DNA of 64,000 bases. Origin: Pseudomonas fluorescens. Its GTDB lineage: Bacteria > Pseudomonadota > Gammaproteobacteria > Pseudomonadales > Pseudomonadaceae. Where the stretch lies: NCBI RefSeq assembly GCF_900215245.1, contig NZ_LT907842.1, forward strand, positions 248,001 to 312,000. The letters are read 5' to 3'. The position numbers and the translations under genes were made by a program. The notes beneath the pieces were generated by a model. It searched no databases. It saw only the letters and a list, made by a program, of their open reading frames with translations, and was not told the origin of the DNA. Shown piece by piece: positions 26,745 through 35,133 of this stretch (its first letter is position 1; each line of letters opens with the position of its first letter).

Positions 26745-27005
26745 ATGTCCAAAACCACACAAAATTCCCCCACCGCGCTCTTCACCGTCATCGACGGCAT
26801 CAGCACCGAAGACCTGCTGGTCAACCTCACCGAAACCCTGGCGTCCGCCCACGCGCTGGCCTGCGACTTCGCCTTTGATCTGGAAGGGTCGCGGCGAGAA
26901 GGCGCACTGGGCATTGCGCAGTTGATTGAGGTATCGCGGTTGTTGGCTGAGCGAGCGCTGGATGACATGGGGCCGCCGCCCGAGTCAGAACCCGGCAAAT
27001 TCTAG
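26745..27005 (+). CDS. small DUF6124/DUF3077-type protein, 86 aa
   Basis: This short protein (ISTEDLLVNLTETLASAHALACDFAFDLEGSRREGALGIAQLIEVSRLL in consecutive helices) belongs to a Pseudomonas-restricted family of unknown function, usually annotated DUF3077 or DUF6124. It is mostly helical with an acidic, Pro-rich tail and no export signal. AAGGAG lies 7 nt before the ATG at 26745. It is the only + strand gene in the 12-61 kb block, placed between flhA and the cold-shock genes. Family naming is from memory of the pattern. Confidence 0.75.
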   Translation: MSKTTQNSPTALFTVIDGISTEDLLVNLTETLASAHALACDFAFDLEGSRREGALGIAQLIEVSRLLAERALDDMGPPPESEPGKF

Positions 27006-27023
27006 GCAGAACATCAGATAAGA

Positions 27024-27049
27024 GATCGTTCCCGCAGGTGGGAACGATC
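27024..27049. terminator. hairpin between the DUF6124 gene and the cold-shock gene
   Basis: Perfect 10-bp arms GATCGTTCCC / GGGAACGATC with a 6-base loop lie between two convergent genes. The T-run is poor on both sides (CTCTTATCT on the minus strand), so it may terminate weakly. Confidence 0.7.
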
Positions 27050-27059
27050 AAGTGAATCT

Positions 27060-27263
27060 TCACGCAACGCGCACATTCACAGCCTGGGGCCCTTTCAGGC
27101 CTTTCTCAACCTCGAACTCCACTTTTTGGTTCTCCGTGAGCGTCTTGAACCCGTCGCCCTGAATTGCCGAAAAGTGGACGAACACTTCAGCGCCGTTATC
27201 GTCCTGAGTAATAAAACCAAACCCCTTACTGTCGTTAAACCACTTAACAGTACCTGTCGCCAT
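27060..27263 (-). CDS. cold-shock domain protein (CspA family)
   Basis: The 67-aa protein is a complete cold-shock domain: [19 protein letters not shown] with the RNP1 motif KGFGFI, RNP2 in VFVHFSAI, and the end QAVNVRVA. It should bind single-stranded RNA/DNA as a chaperone. AGGAGG lies 6 nt before the ATG at 27263; a GTG two codons earlier is too close to it. It sits immediately downstream of a divergent paralogue. Confidence 0.95.
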   Translation of the reverse strand: MATGTVKWFNDSKGFGFITQDDNGAEVFVHFSAIQGDGFKTLTENQKVEFEVEKGLKGPQAVNVRVA

Positions 27264-27302
27264 TGCCACCCTCCTGAACTCTGGTTCGACGCCCCAGGGT
27301 CG

Positions 27303-27503
27303 CTAGATAATTGTGATGTTGGACGCAAAAACACCTGCGGGACGATGGATCCTCGCAAATCTCACCCGCTGCCCCGTTTTCAGCAAAATTCCGGCCGTAC
27401 TCTTGAGATCGACCAGCACCGGCTCGCCACCGTCATCAAGGGCAATCACGCCTTGTCCGTTTTTTCGGCAATAAGATTTGATCGTACCTGTTACCGCTTC
27501 CAT
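27303..27503 (-). CDS. degenerate cold-shock-domain-like protein
   Basis: The 66-aa product keeps the length and outline of a cold-shock domain (GTIKSYCRKNGQGVIALDDGG, then VLVDLKSTAG, GQRVRF and the end ASNITII). The nucleic-acid-binding motifs are lost: RNP1 KGFGFI reads NGQGVI, RNP2 VFVHF reads VLVDL, and the first-strand Trp-Phe reads SYC. GGGAG lies 5 nt before the ATG at 27503. It may have become a protein-binding or non-canonical RNA-binding module. The gene is intact and 39 bases upstream of the true csp gene, so co-transcription is likely. It could also be a decaying duplicate. Confidence 0.75.
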   Translation of the reverse strand: MEAVTGTIKSYCRKNGQGVIALDDGGEPVLVDLKSTAGILLKTGQRVRFARIHRPAGVFASNITII

Positions 27504-27578
27504 CACTGCTCCCTCTGCATCTCTTACAACCTGTACGCAGTGTGGTGCTATGAAACCGCGGGAAGGCAGCGCTGACTA

Positions 27579-27594
27579 CTGTCAGAGTTGACAG
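27579..27594. promoter_or_regulatory. perfect dyad CTGTCA-GAGT-TGACAG upstream of the cold-shock pair
   Basis: Two perfect 6-bp arms around 4 bases lie 76 bases upstream of the degenerate csp gene and downstream of flhB. It could be an operator; no known box matches exactly. Confidence 0.3.
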
Positions 27595-27710
27595 GTAGAC
27601 GGAGGTTGGCGACGGGTGGTAGCGGAGGGAGCGACGAAAGTATCGTGCCGATCAGGTCTTTTTGTGACCCGCGGGCTTGCCACAGGAAGCCGCTCACCAC
27701 CGGCCCAGGA

Positions 27711-28847
27711 TCAGGAATCGCGGCGCAGGTCCGGCGGAATCGGCAGGTCTTTGAGCGGTTCTGGCCGCTTGCCCTTGCCCGCGCGGTATTGGCGGATCTG
27801 ATAGACGTAGGCCAACACCTGCGCCACGGCCAGGTACAGCCCGGCGGGGATTTCCTGATCGAGGTCGGTGGAGTAGAAGATCGAACGCGCCAGTTCCGGC
27901 GACTCCAGCAACAAAATGTCGTTGGCCACGGCGATTTCGCGGATTTTCAGCGCGGTAAAATCGCTGCCCTTGGCCAGCAACATCGGCGCACCGCCCTTCT
28001 CCGGGTCGTACTTGAGCGCCACGGCGTAGTGGGTCGGGTTGGTGATGACCACGTCGGCATCCGGCACCGCCGCCATCATCTTGCGCTGGGACATTTCGCG
28101 CTGCAGTTGGCGAATCCGCTGTTTGACCTCAGGGCGACCTTCCTGGTCCTTGTGCTCGTCACGCACTTCCTGCTTGGTCATCAGCAGTTTCTTGTGGCTT
28201 TCCCACAGCTGGATCGGCGCATCCACGGCGGCGATGATGATCAGCCCGCAGGCCATCCACAGCGCGCTCCAGCCCACCACCTGCACGCTGTGAATGATCG
28301 CCGACTCCAGCGGCTCATGGGCAATGCGCAGCAAGTCGTCGATGTCGGAGGACAACACCGTCAGCGCCACAAACAGGATCAGGATGAATTTCGCCAGCGC
28401 CTTGAGCAACTCCGCCAGCGCCTTGGCGGAGAACATGCGCTTGAGCCCGGGCCCAGGGTTCATCCGGCTGAACTTGGGCGCCATGCTGCCGGCGGCAAAC
28501 AACCAGCCGCCGAGGGACACCGGCCCGATCAAGGCCGCCAGCAACAGCGTGATCAGCACCGGCTGCACCGCCAGGATCGCGATTTTGCCCGAGTGCAGCA
28601 GGTACTGGCCCATGGCGCCGGGGCTGAGCAGCACTTCGCGGGGCAGCGAGAAGTTGAGTTTCATCAACTCCATCATGTCCAGCGCCAAACCACCGCCGTA
28701 AATCAACAGGCCGCCGGCACCGGCGAGCATCACGGCAAGGGTGTTGAGCTCCTTGGAGCGCGCAATCTCGCCCTTTTCCCTGGAGTCCTTTTTACGTTTC
28801 TCCGTGGGGTCTTCTGTTTTGTCCTGACCACTCTCGCTCTCGGCCAT
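27711..28847 (-). CDS. flhB: flagellar export switch protein FlhB
   Basis: The 378-aa protein has a charged N-terminus (QDKTEDPTEKRKKDSREKGEIARSKE), four membrane segments between about 30 and 210, and a cytoplasmic domain with the autocleavage motif NPTHYAVALKY. Cleavage switches export from rod/hook to filament substrates together with FliK. It is the last gene of the fliL-flhB series, 3 bases after fliR. In Pseudomonas flhA usually follows; here the cold-shock and DUF6124 genes separate them. Confidence 0.96.
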   Translation of the reverse strand: MAESESGQDKTEDPTEKRKKDSREKGEIARSKELNTLAVMLAGAGGLLIYGGGLALDMMELMKLNFSLPREVLLSPGAMGQYLLHSGKIAILAVQPVLITLLLAALIGPVSLGGWLFAAGSMAPKFSRMNPGPGLKRMFSAKALAELLKALAKFILILFVALTVLSSDIDDLLRIAHEPLESAIIHSVQVVGWSALWMACGLIIIAAVDAPIQLWESHKKLLMTKQEVRDEHKDQEGRPEVKQRIRQLQREMSQRKMMAAVPDADVVITNPTHYAVALKYDPEKGGAPMLLAKGSDFTALKIREIAVANDILLLESPELARSIFYSTDLDQEIPAGLYLAVAQVLAYVYQIRQYRAGKGKRPEPLKDLPIPPDLRRDS

Positions 28848-28850
28848 GGC

Positions 28851-29636
28851 TCAGCGCGCTCGTGCCAGGTCACGTAAGAACTGCAAGGCGTCGGTCGCCA
28901 GCGGTTGATACTGATTGAGAATGTCAGCCATGCCGACCCAGAAAATCCCCATGCCCAACACCAGGGTCAACGGGAAACCAATCGAGAAAATGTTCAGTTG
29001 CGGCGCCGCGCGGGTCATCACGCCGAAGGCAATGTTGACCACCAGCAGCGCAGTGATCGCCGGCAATACCAGCAACAACGAGGCGCCCAGCACCCAACTC
29101 ATGCGTCCGACCAATTCCCAGAAGTGACTGACCACCAACCCCGAGCCCACCGGCAAGGTCGTGAAGCTTTCGGTCAGCACCTCGAACACCACCAGGTGGC
29201 CATTCATCGCCAGGAAGATCAAGGTCACCAGCATGGTCAGAAACTGCCCGATCACTGCCACCGACACGCCGTTGGTGGGGTCGACCATGGACGCGAAGCC
29301 CATGCCCATCTGGATCGAGATGATTTGCCCGGCGATCACAAACGCCTGGAAGAACAACGTCAACGAGAAGCCCAGCAGCGCACCGATCAGGATCTGCTCG
29401 GCAATCAGCAGCAACGCACTGAGGTCCAGGGCATTCACCGGCGGCATCGGCGGCAGGCCGGGCACGATCACCACGGTGATGGCAAAGGCGAAATACAACC
29501 GGATACGCCGCGGAACCAGCGTCGTGCCGAACACCGGCATGGTCATCAGCACCGCCGTGACGCGGAACATTGGCAAGATGAAAGACGCCACCCACGTGCT
29601 GATCTGGGTGTCGGTCAATGCCAGCACAGATTGCAT
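28851..29636 (-). CDS. fliR: flagellar export gate protein FliR
   Basis: A 261-aa, highly hydrophobic protein with about six membrane segments (FILPMFRVTAVLMTMPVFGTTLVP near the start; GQFLTMLVTLIFLAMNGHLVV in the middle). It forms the FliPQR export gate. ATG at 29636, 4 bases after fliQ and 3 before flhB, so translation is coupled throughout. Confidence 0.95.
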   Translation of the reverse strand: MQSVLALTDTQISTWVASFILPMFRVTAVLMTMPVFGTTLVPRRIRLYFAFAITVVIVPGLPPMPPVNALDLSALLLIAEQILIGALLGFSLTLFFQAFVIAGQIISIQMGMGFASMVDPTNGVSVAVIGQFLTMLVTLIFLAMNGHLVVFEVLTESFTTLPVGSGLVVSHFWELVGRMSWVLGASLLLVLPAITALLVVNIAFGVMTRAAPQLNIFSIGFPLTLVLGMGIFWVGMADILNQYQPLATDALQFLRDLARAR

Positions 29637-29640
29637 GGGG

Positions 29641-29910
29641 TCAGCCGATCAACTGCGGAATACTGCCGTACAACTGCAGGATGTATTCCATGAAGGTTTG
29701 CACCAGCCACGGGCCGGCGACAATCAGGGTGATCAGCATCACCAGCAAACGCGGGAGGAAGCTCAAGGTTTGTTCGTTGATCTGCGTCGCGGCCTGGAAC
29801 ATCGCCACCAGCAGGCCGACCAACAGGCTCGGCACCACCAGCACGGCGACCATCATGGTGGTCAGCCACAACGCTTCACGGAACAGGTCGACCGCTACTT
29901 CTGGGGTCAT
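29641..29910 (-). CDS. fliQ: flagellar export gate protein FliQ
   Basis: An 89-aa protein with two membrane hairpin segments (LTTMMVAVLVVPSLLVGLLVAMFQA and LPRLLVMLITLIVAGPWLV in part), the standard FliQ size and pattern, including QINEQTLSF between them. Part of the FliPQR gate. Confidence 0.95.
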   Translation of the reverse strand: MTPEVAVDLFREALWLTTMMVAVLVVPSLLVGLLVAMFQAATQINEQTLSFLPRLLVMLITLIVAGPWLVQTFMEYILQLYGSIPQLIG

Positions 29911-29914
29911 TGGC

Positions 29915-30658
29915 CTACACTCCGCCGAAACTGCTGGCCAGCGTGCCGATAATCAGCGCCCAGCCGTCCACTAGCACAAACAGCATGATCTTGAACGGCA
30001 ACGAAATAATCAGCGGCGACAGCATCATCATGCCCATGGCCATCAGCACGCTCGCCACCACCAGGTCGATGATCAGGAACGGGATAAAGATCATGAAGCC
30101 GATCTGGAACGCGGTTTTCAATTCTGAGGTGACGAACGCCGGCACCAGGATGGTCAGCGGCGCCTGATCCGGCGTAGCGATGTCGGTGCGTTTGGACAAC
30201 CGCATGAACAGCTCAAGGTCGCTGGAGCGGGTTTGCGACAGCATGAAGTCCTTGATCGGGCCCTGAGCCTTGTCGATCGCGTCCTGCGCGGTGAGTTTTT
30301 CCGCCAGATACGGTTGCAGCGCTTGCTGGTTCACCTTGTCGAACACCGGCGCCATGATGAACAGCGTCAAAAACAGCGCCATGCCGGTGAGGATCTGGTT
30401 CGACGGCGTCTGTTGCAGGCCGAGGGCCTGACGCAAAATCGAAAATACGATGATGATCCGCGTGAAGCTGGTCATCAGCATGACAAACGCCGGAATAAAA
30501 CTCAGCGCGGTCATGATCAGCAGGATCTGCAGGCTGACCGAATATTCCTGGGCGCCGGCGGCGTTGGTGCCCAGCGTGATTGCCGGGATCGACAACGGGT
30601 CGGCCGCGAACGCCAGCGGCGCGGCCAGCAACAGCATGAGCGTTAATAAAACGCGCAT
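29915..30658 (-). CDS. fliP: flagellar export gate protein FliP
   Basis: The 247-aa protein has a cleavable signal sequence ([15 protein letters not shown]), the periplasmic loop and about four membrane segments with the signature [18 protein letters not shown] and a C-terminal [13 protein letters not shown]. FliP starts the assembly of the export gate, with FliO encoded directly upstream (one-base overlap). Confidence 0.96.
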   Translation of the reverse strand: MRVLLTLMLLLAAPLAFAADPLSIPAITLGTNAAGAQEYSVSLQILLIMTALSFIPAFVMLMTSFTRIIIVFSILRQALGLQQTPSNQILTGMALFLTLFIMAPVFDKVNQQALQPYLAEKLTAQDAIDKAQGPIKDFMLSQTRSSDLELFMRLSKRTDIATPDQAPLTILVPAFVTSELKTAFQIGFMIFIPFLIIDLVVASVLMAMGMMMLSPLIISLPFKIMLFVLVDGWALIIGTLASSFGGV

Positions 30659-31098
30659 TACTTCTTATCCTTCTGATCCTTGCCCAGCAACTCCATCAGG
30701 CGCTGGGCGAATTCTGGCGTGGCGGCCTCGGTCCTGGCCACTTCAACCGGCGACTTGAGCACGTGCAACGGCGTGATGCGGCCAGGCGTGATGCCGAGCA
30801 AAATCTGCTCCTCGCCGACTTGCACCAGCACCAGCCGGTCACGCGGGCCGAGGGCGCGCGAGCCGATCATCTCGATCACCTGGCCATTACCCGGGCCGAT
30901 GCGCTGTACGCGGCGCATCAGCCAGGCCAGCACAAAAATCAACCCGACCACCAGCAACAGGCCCAGTACCAGCTGGGTCAACTGCCCGCCGATGCCACTG
31001 CTGACCACGGGCGCCGCAGCCGCCGCTTGCGCGACCGGCTCAGCCGCCAGGGCGCTCAATGGCAGCGCCAGAAACAGTCCCGCCAGCGAATACTTCAT
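30658..31098 (-). CDS. fliO: flagellar export gate assembly protein FliO
   Basis: The 146-aa protein has a signal-like N-terminus ([13 protein letters not shown]), an Ala-rich spacer, one membrane segment ([19 protein letters not shown], about 40-60) and a cytoplasmic domain ([23 protein letters not shown]). It scaffolds FliP. ATG at 31098, one base after the fliN stop. Confidence 0.93.
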   Translation of the reverse strand: MKYSLAGLFLALPLSALAAEPVAQAAAAAPVVSSGIGGQLTQLVLGLLLVVGLIFVLAWLMRRVQRIGPGNGQVIEMIGSRALGPRDRLVLVQVGEEQILLGITPGRITPLHVLKSPVEVARTEAATPEFAQRLMELLGKDQKDKK

Positions 31099-31099
31099 A

Positions 31100-31567
31100 T
31101 CAGCGCAACTTCTTGATGCGTTCGCTCGGGCTGATCACGTCCGTCAGGCGGATGCCGAACTTTTCGTTGACCACCACCACCTCGCCATGGGCGATCAGCG
31201 TGCCGTTGACCAGCACGTCCAATGGCTCACCGGCCAGGCGGTCGAGCTCGATCACCGAACCCTGGTTGAGTTGCAGCAGGTTACGGATGTTGATTTCGGT
31301 GCTGCCGACTTCCATGGAAATCGATACCGGAATGTCGAGGATCACATCCAGGTTCGGGCCGTCGAGGGTCACCGGGTCGTTGTTCTTCGGCACGCTGCCG
31401 AATTCTTCCATGGGCAAGCGTTTGCCGGCCGGTGCACTGGCGGCGTCGGCGGCCAGCAGCGCGTCGATATCGTCCTGGCCAACATCGCCGGTTTCTTCCA
31501 GGGCCGCAGCCCACTCGTCAGCCAGGGCCTGGTCTTCGGCGGAAGTATTTTCGTGTTCGGTAGCCAT
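31100..31567 (-). CDS. fliN: flagellar C-ring switch protein FliN
   Basis: The 155-aa protein has an acidic N-terminal tail (LADEWAAALEE) and a C-terminal SpoA domain (LDVILDIPVSISMEVGST, IRNLLQLNQGSVIELDRLAGEPLDVLVN in parts, KFGIRLTDVISPSERIKKL). It forms the lower C-ring with FliM. The ATG at 31567 is used; the frame open to 31588 is a 7-codon extension with no support. Confidence 0.95.
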   Translation of the reverse strand: MATEHENTSAEDQALADEWAAALEETGDVGQDDIDALLAADAASAPAGKRLPMEEFGSVPKNNDPVTLDGPNLDVILDIPVSISMEVGSTEINIRNLLQLNQGSVIELDRLAGEPLDVLVNGTLIAHGEVVVVNEKFGIRLTDVISPSERIKKLR

Positions 31568-31613
31568 TACATGTCCTCGGCGGAGCAAACATTCATCAAT
31601 AAATAGGGGCGGA

Positions 31614-32582
31614 TCAGCGACGGTTGATCGGCTCGATCACTTGCAACGCCAGGTTGCCCTTGTGGGAGCCGAGCTTGACCTTGAACGACGGCACGCCATT
31701 GGCGCGCATGATCAGTTCTTCCGGCAATTCCACCGGAATCACGTCGCCCGGCTGCATGTGCAAAATATCGCGCAAACGCAGCTGGCGACGGGCCACAGTG
31801 GCGCTCAAAGGTACGTCGACGTCGAGCAGGTCTTCGCGCAGCGCCTTGACCCAGCGCTCGTCCTGGTCGTCCAGGTCGGACTGGAAACCGGCGTCGAGCA
31901 TCTCGCGCACCGGTTCGATCATTGAGTACGGCATGGTCACGTGCAGGTCGCCGCCACCGCCATCGAGTTCGATGTGAAAGGTGGACACCACAATCGCTTC
32001 GCTGGGGCCGACGATGTTGGCCATGGCCGGGTTCACTTCCGAGTTGATGTACTCGAAATTGACTTCCATGATCGCCTGCCAGGCTTCCTTCAAGTCGATG
32101 AAGGCTTGCTCGAGCACCATGCGCACGACGCGCAATTCGGTCGGGGTGAATTCACGGCCTTCAATCTTCGCGTGACGGCCGTCGCCGCCAAAGAAGTTGT
32201 CCACCAGCTTGAACACCAGTTTGGCGTCGAGGATGAACAGTGCGGTACCGCGCAACGGCTTGATCTTGACCAGGTTGAGGCTGGTCGGCACGTACAGCGA
32301 GTGCACGTACTCGCCGAACTTCATCACCTGCACACCGCCCACCGCCACGTCCGCCGAACGGCGCAGCATGTTGAACATGCTGATACGGGTGTAACGGGCG
32401 AAACGCTCGTTGATCATTTCCAGGGTCGGCATGCGTCCGCGGACGATACGATCCTGGCTGGTGAGGTCATAACTTTTGACACTGCCAGGTTCAGCACTCA
32501 GTTCGGTCTGTACCAGACCATCGTCGACGCCATGCAACAGCGCGTCAATTTCATCCTGGGACAGCAGGTCTTGCACGGCCAT
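31614..32582 (-). CDS. fliM: flagellar motor switch protein FliM
   Basis: The 322-aa protein starts with the CheY-P-binding peptide LSQDEIDALLHG, followed by the middle FliG-binding domain and a C-terminal SpoA domain (LRLRDILHMQPGDVIPVELPE). Length matches the family. It couples CheY-P binding to the switch. The gene follows fliL after 9 bases. Confidence 0.96.
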   Translation of the reverse strand: MAVQDLLSQDEIDALLHGVDDGLVQTELSAEPGSVKSYDLTSQDRIVRGRMPTLEMINERFARYTRISMFNMLRRSADVAVGGVQVMKFGEYVHSLYVPTSLNLVKIKPLRGTALFILDAKLVFKLVDNFFGGDGRHAKIEGREFTPTELRVVRMVLEQAFIDLKEAWQAIMEVNFEYINSEVNPAMANIVGPSEAIVVSTFHIELDGGGGDLHVTMPYSMIEPVREMLDAGFQSDLDDQDERWVKALREDLLDVDVPLSATVARRQLRLRDILHMQPGDVIPVELPEELIMRANGVPSFKVKLGSHKGNLALQVIEPINRR

Positions 32583-32591
32583 CTCGTGATC

Positions 32592-33092
32592 CTACTGCAA
32601 TACGAAGTTAGTGAAGAGCGCCTGCTCGACCACGACTTTGCCAAGCTCTTTCTGGGCCACTTCCTGCACGCTGGCAGTGACCTTCTGGCGCAGCATTTCC
32701 TGGCCGACCGGCGTGGCCAGGCTTTCGAAGCTCTGCCCGGAGAACAGCATCACCAGGTTGTTGCGGATCACCGGCATGTGCACCTTGAGGGCATCCAGGT
32801 CCGCCTGGTTACGCGCCAGCAAGGTGATACTCACCTGCAGGTAACGTTGACGGCCATTCTGGTTGAAGTTGGCGACAAAGGCCGGGAGCATCGGTTCGAA
32901 GATTGCCGGTTGTTTGGCGTTGCTGGCAGTTTCAGCGGCAGGGGGCGGTTTGCTTGCACTGCTGTGCATGATGTACCAGGTACCGCCCACCGACGCGCCG
33001 ATGGCCAGGAGCAGGCCCAGCACAATCAGCAGGATAAGCTTGAGCTTGCCCTTGCTTGCGGGTGGTGTTGCTGCGTCGTCGCTCTTCGCCAT
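32592..33092 (-). CDS. fliL: flagellar basal-body-associated protein FliL
   Basis: The 166-aa protein has a short cytoplasmic tail (KGKLK), one membrane segment (LILLIVLGLLLAIGASVGGTW, about 17-37) and a periplasmic stomatin-like domain ending in FTNFVLQ. It supports stator function. First gene of the fliLMNOPQR-flhB operon, with a sigma-54-type promoter about 50 bases upstream. Confidence 0.95.
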   Translation of the reverse strand: MAKSDDAATPPASKGKLKLILLIVLGLLLAIGASVGGTWYIMHSSASKPPPAAETASNAKQPAIFEPMLPAFVANFNQNGRQRYLQVSITLLARNQADLDALKVHMPVIRNNLVMLFSGQSFESLATPVGQEMLRQKVTASVQEVAQKELGKVVVEQALFTNFVLQ

Positions 33093-33142
33093 GCCAATAA
33101 TCCGTCACTATTCGGGGATTCATAGATCTACGGAAAGGCAAG

Positions 33143-33158
33143 AGCAAGTGTTATGCCA
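33143..33158 (-). promoter_or_regulatory. sigma-54 promoter of fliLMNOPQR-flhB
   Basis: Minus strand TGGCATAACACTTGCT matches the -24/-12 consensus (TGGCAC-N5-TTGCT) with one mismatch, 51 bases before fliL. Confidence 0.8.
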
Positions 33159-33202
33159 GAGTTGTCAGCTGATCGGGGATAGATGCAACACCACAGGTCC
33201 CT

Positions 33203-33293
33203 GTGGGAGCGGGCTTGCTCGCGAATGCGGTGGGTCAGTCGATGAATCCTTTGACTGACATTGCGCTTTCGCGAGCAAGCCCGCTCCCACATT
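33203..33293. repeat. REPIN (inverted REP pair) between fliL and fliK
   Basis: GTGGGAGCGGGCTTGCTCGCGAA at 33203-33225 faces its perfect inverse at about 33267-33290, with a roughly 40-base spacer. It lies upstream of the fliL promoter and just downstream of fliK, where it may protect or end the fliK transcript. Confidence 0.92.
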
Positions 33294-33314
33294 TAGAGCT
33301 GCGAGGGGCTGGAA

Positions 33315-34667
33315 TCAGGCGTAGTAATCAACGGCACTGGAGCCGACGATGGTTTGGGTCACTGGCGCAACTGCCGCAGCCACTTCAGCATGCTCACCCG
33401 CGTCACCACCCTCACCACGCCCGCCACTGCCGCTTATGCCGCGAGCCTGGTTCTGCTGCTGTTGCTCCTGCCCTTGCCCCTGCCATCCACGGGATTGATC
33501 GGAGACGTTGACGTCGACCTGCCCCATGCCCTGCTGGGCAAACATTTCGCGCAAACGCCCGGACTGGCTTTCCAGCGCTTCACGCACCACCGCATGGCCA
33601 CTCATGAAGGTGACCTGGGCCTGCTGGTCCGCCGTCATGTTGACCTTGATATCCAGGCGCCCCAGCTCGGCCGGCTGCAACTGGATCTCTGCCGATTTGA
33701 GGTTGGCGCTGGACAGGTACATCACACGGTTGACCACCTCCTCGGTCCAGCCGCTCTGGTGCATGGCCAGCGGCGCATTGGCCACGGGTGGCAAGGCATT
33801 CGCGGTTTTCGGCGTGGCGGCCTGGGTCAGCGCGGCCAGGCGGTTGGCGAAGTCATCGACACGGGTATTACTGCTGGCGTCTTTCAAATCCTTGAGGCCA
33901 CCGTCGATCAGCCCGCTGAAGGCTTTGTCGCCGCCTTGGTCAGTGCTGTCCTTGGTGGCTTGCTGGTCAACCATAGTCGCCAGGCCGGCAGCAAAATTCT
34001 GCGCAGAGGTCAGCGGGTCCTGAGTCGTCGGCGCGGTTTTCTGCGGCGTCTGGCTGCTGGCGGAGACGTGACCGCCCTGCTCCATCGCCAGGCGCACGGC
34101 CGGCATCGAATCCAGTGGGTCGGCCGCAGGGTCGAACGCAGGTTGCTTGGCCTCATCCGTGGCTGCAACCGGTGCCGCGACGACGGGCTGGGCATTCTCG
34201 TCCTGAGCGGCCACCGGCGCCGGCGTTTGCACGGGGGCAGGCACGACAACGGGGACGACCGTGGCCATCAATGCCGGATCAACGACGGGATCAACCGGAG
34301 GTTGCTGCGCCACGGACGGGTCGCTGGGTTTGTCGTCTTGATTGCTGGCACTGCTGCCGCTGTCGGAGCTGGCGGCCGGCTTGGCAGGCAAGGTATTGCC
34401 GCTATCGGCAACGGCCGGCGAGCTGACGGCAGGTTTATCGTTACCCGTCACAGGCTTGGTGCTGGTGTCGGAAGACTTGTCGCGCATGGGTTTGGCCGGT
34501 GCGACGTCGACCTTCGGCGTCGGTTTGGCAGCTTGGTTGGCAAACACTTGAGCGAAGCCAGGGCCCTTGTCCCGTGGGTCCGCAGCCGCTACCGAGGGGG
34601 CGGCGGCAGGCGCTTGAGGCTTGGCCGCTGGGGCAGCCTGAAGGAGCGAATTCTGGGCGACTGGCAT
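33315..34667 (-). CDS. fliK: hook-length control protein FliK
   Basis: The 450-aa protein has a long low-complexity region rich in Ala, Pro, Asp and Val (residues about 1-290; KPAVSSPAVADSGN, PVVVPAPVQTPAPVAA), typical of the FliK ruler, and a conserved C-terminal hook-length domain (IQLQPAELGRLDIKVNM, VREALESQSGRLREMFAQQG). It measures the hook and triggers FlhB switching. The ATG at 34667 has GGAG 9 nt upstream. Identity rests on the C-terminal domain; the N-terminus is poorly conserved. Confidence 0.93.
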   Translation of the reverse strand: MPVAQNSLLQAAPAAKPQAPAAAPSVAAADPRDKGPGFAQVFANQAAKPTPKVDVAPAKPMRDKSSDTSTKPVTGNDKPAVSSPAVADSGNTLPAKPAASSDSGSSASNQDDKPSDPSVAQQPPVDPVVDPALMATVVPVVVPAPVQTPAPVAAQDENAQPVVAAPVAATDEAKQPAFDPAADPLDSMPAVRLAMEQGGHVSASSQTPQKTAPTTQDPLTSAQNFAAGLATMVDQQATKDSTDQGGDKAFSGLIDGGLKDLKDASSNTRVDDFANRLAALTQAATPKTANALPPVANAPLAMHQSGWTEEVVNRVMYLSSANLKSAEIQLQPAELGRLDIKVNMTADQQAQVTFMSGHAVVREALESQSGRLREMFAQQGMGQVDVNVSDQSRGWQGQGQEQQQQNQARGISGSGGRGEGGDAGEHAEVAAAVAPVTQTIVGSSAVDYYA

Positions 34668-34719
34668 AGTTAAAGGTCTCCACTGCATTGGGGGTCGGGG
34701 ATGCAGTCAGAGGTGATAT

Positions 34720-34735
34720 AGCAAGAGTCGGGCCA
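34720..34735 (-). promoter_or_regulatory. sigma-54 promoter of fliK
   Basis: Minus strand TGGCCCGACTCTTGCT matches -24/-12 with one mismatch, 53 bases before the fliK ATG and just after the end of hptB. Confidence 0.78.
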
Positions 34736-34755
34736 CGTTTTGCGAAGCCCGTCAG

Positions 34756-35103
34756 TCAAAGCTGAAACCGCTGGCGCTCATGCTCGTACAAAGGCCGGAC
34801 CAGCGCGAACTCCTGGTCGATTTCATCGACCAGCTCACCGAGGTCCACTCGAAAAGGCTCGGCAGAGCCGTCTTCCAGTCGGCGACACAGCTCTGCCAAG
34901 CGCACCGCGCCCAGATTGCCACTGCTGCCCTTGAAGCTATGCGCAATCCGCCCCAGCGCCTTGGCATCGTCACGCGCCTTGCGCAACGCCTCGACACGCT
35001 TTTGCGAATCGTCAAGAAAGGTATCGAGCAACTTGGGGTACTCGCTCTCCATAACCTCTTGCAAACCCGACAACACATCAGGGTCCAGATGAATCTCAAG
35101 CAC
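34756..35103 (-). CDS. hptB: histidine phosphotransfer protein HptB
   Basis: A 115-aa single Hpt domain with the phospho-accepting His55 in RIAHSFKGSSGNLGA. HptB receives phosphate from hybrid kinases and passes it to HsbR, encoded upstream, in the switch that joins swarming, biofilm and FlgM/FliA activity. The start is a GTG at 35103 with AGGAG 7 nt upstream. Confidence 0.92.
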   Translation of the reverse strand: MLEIHLDPDVLSGLQEVMESEYPKLLDTFLDDSQKRVEALRKARDDAKALGRIAHSFKGSSGNLGAVRLAELCRRLEDGSAEPFRVDLGELVDEIDQEFALVRPLYEHERQRFQL

Positions 35104-35133
35104 TTGTTCGCTCCTTGATCAAGAATCGGCGGA

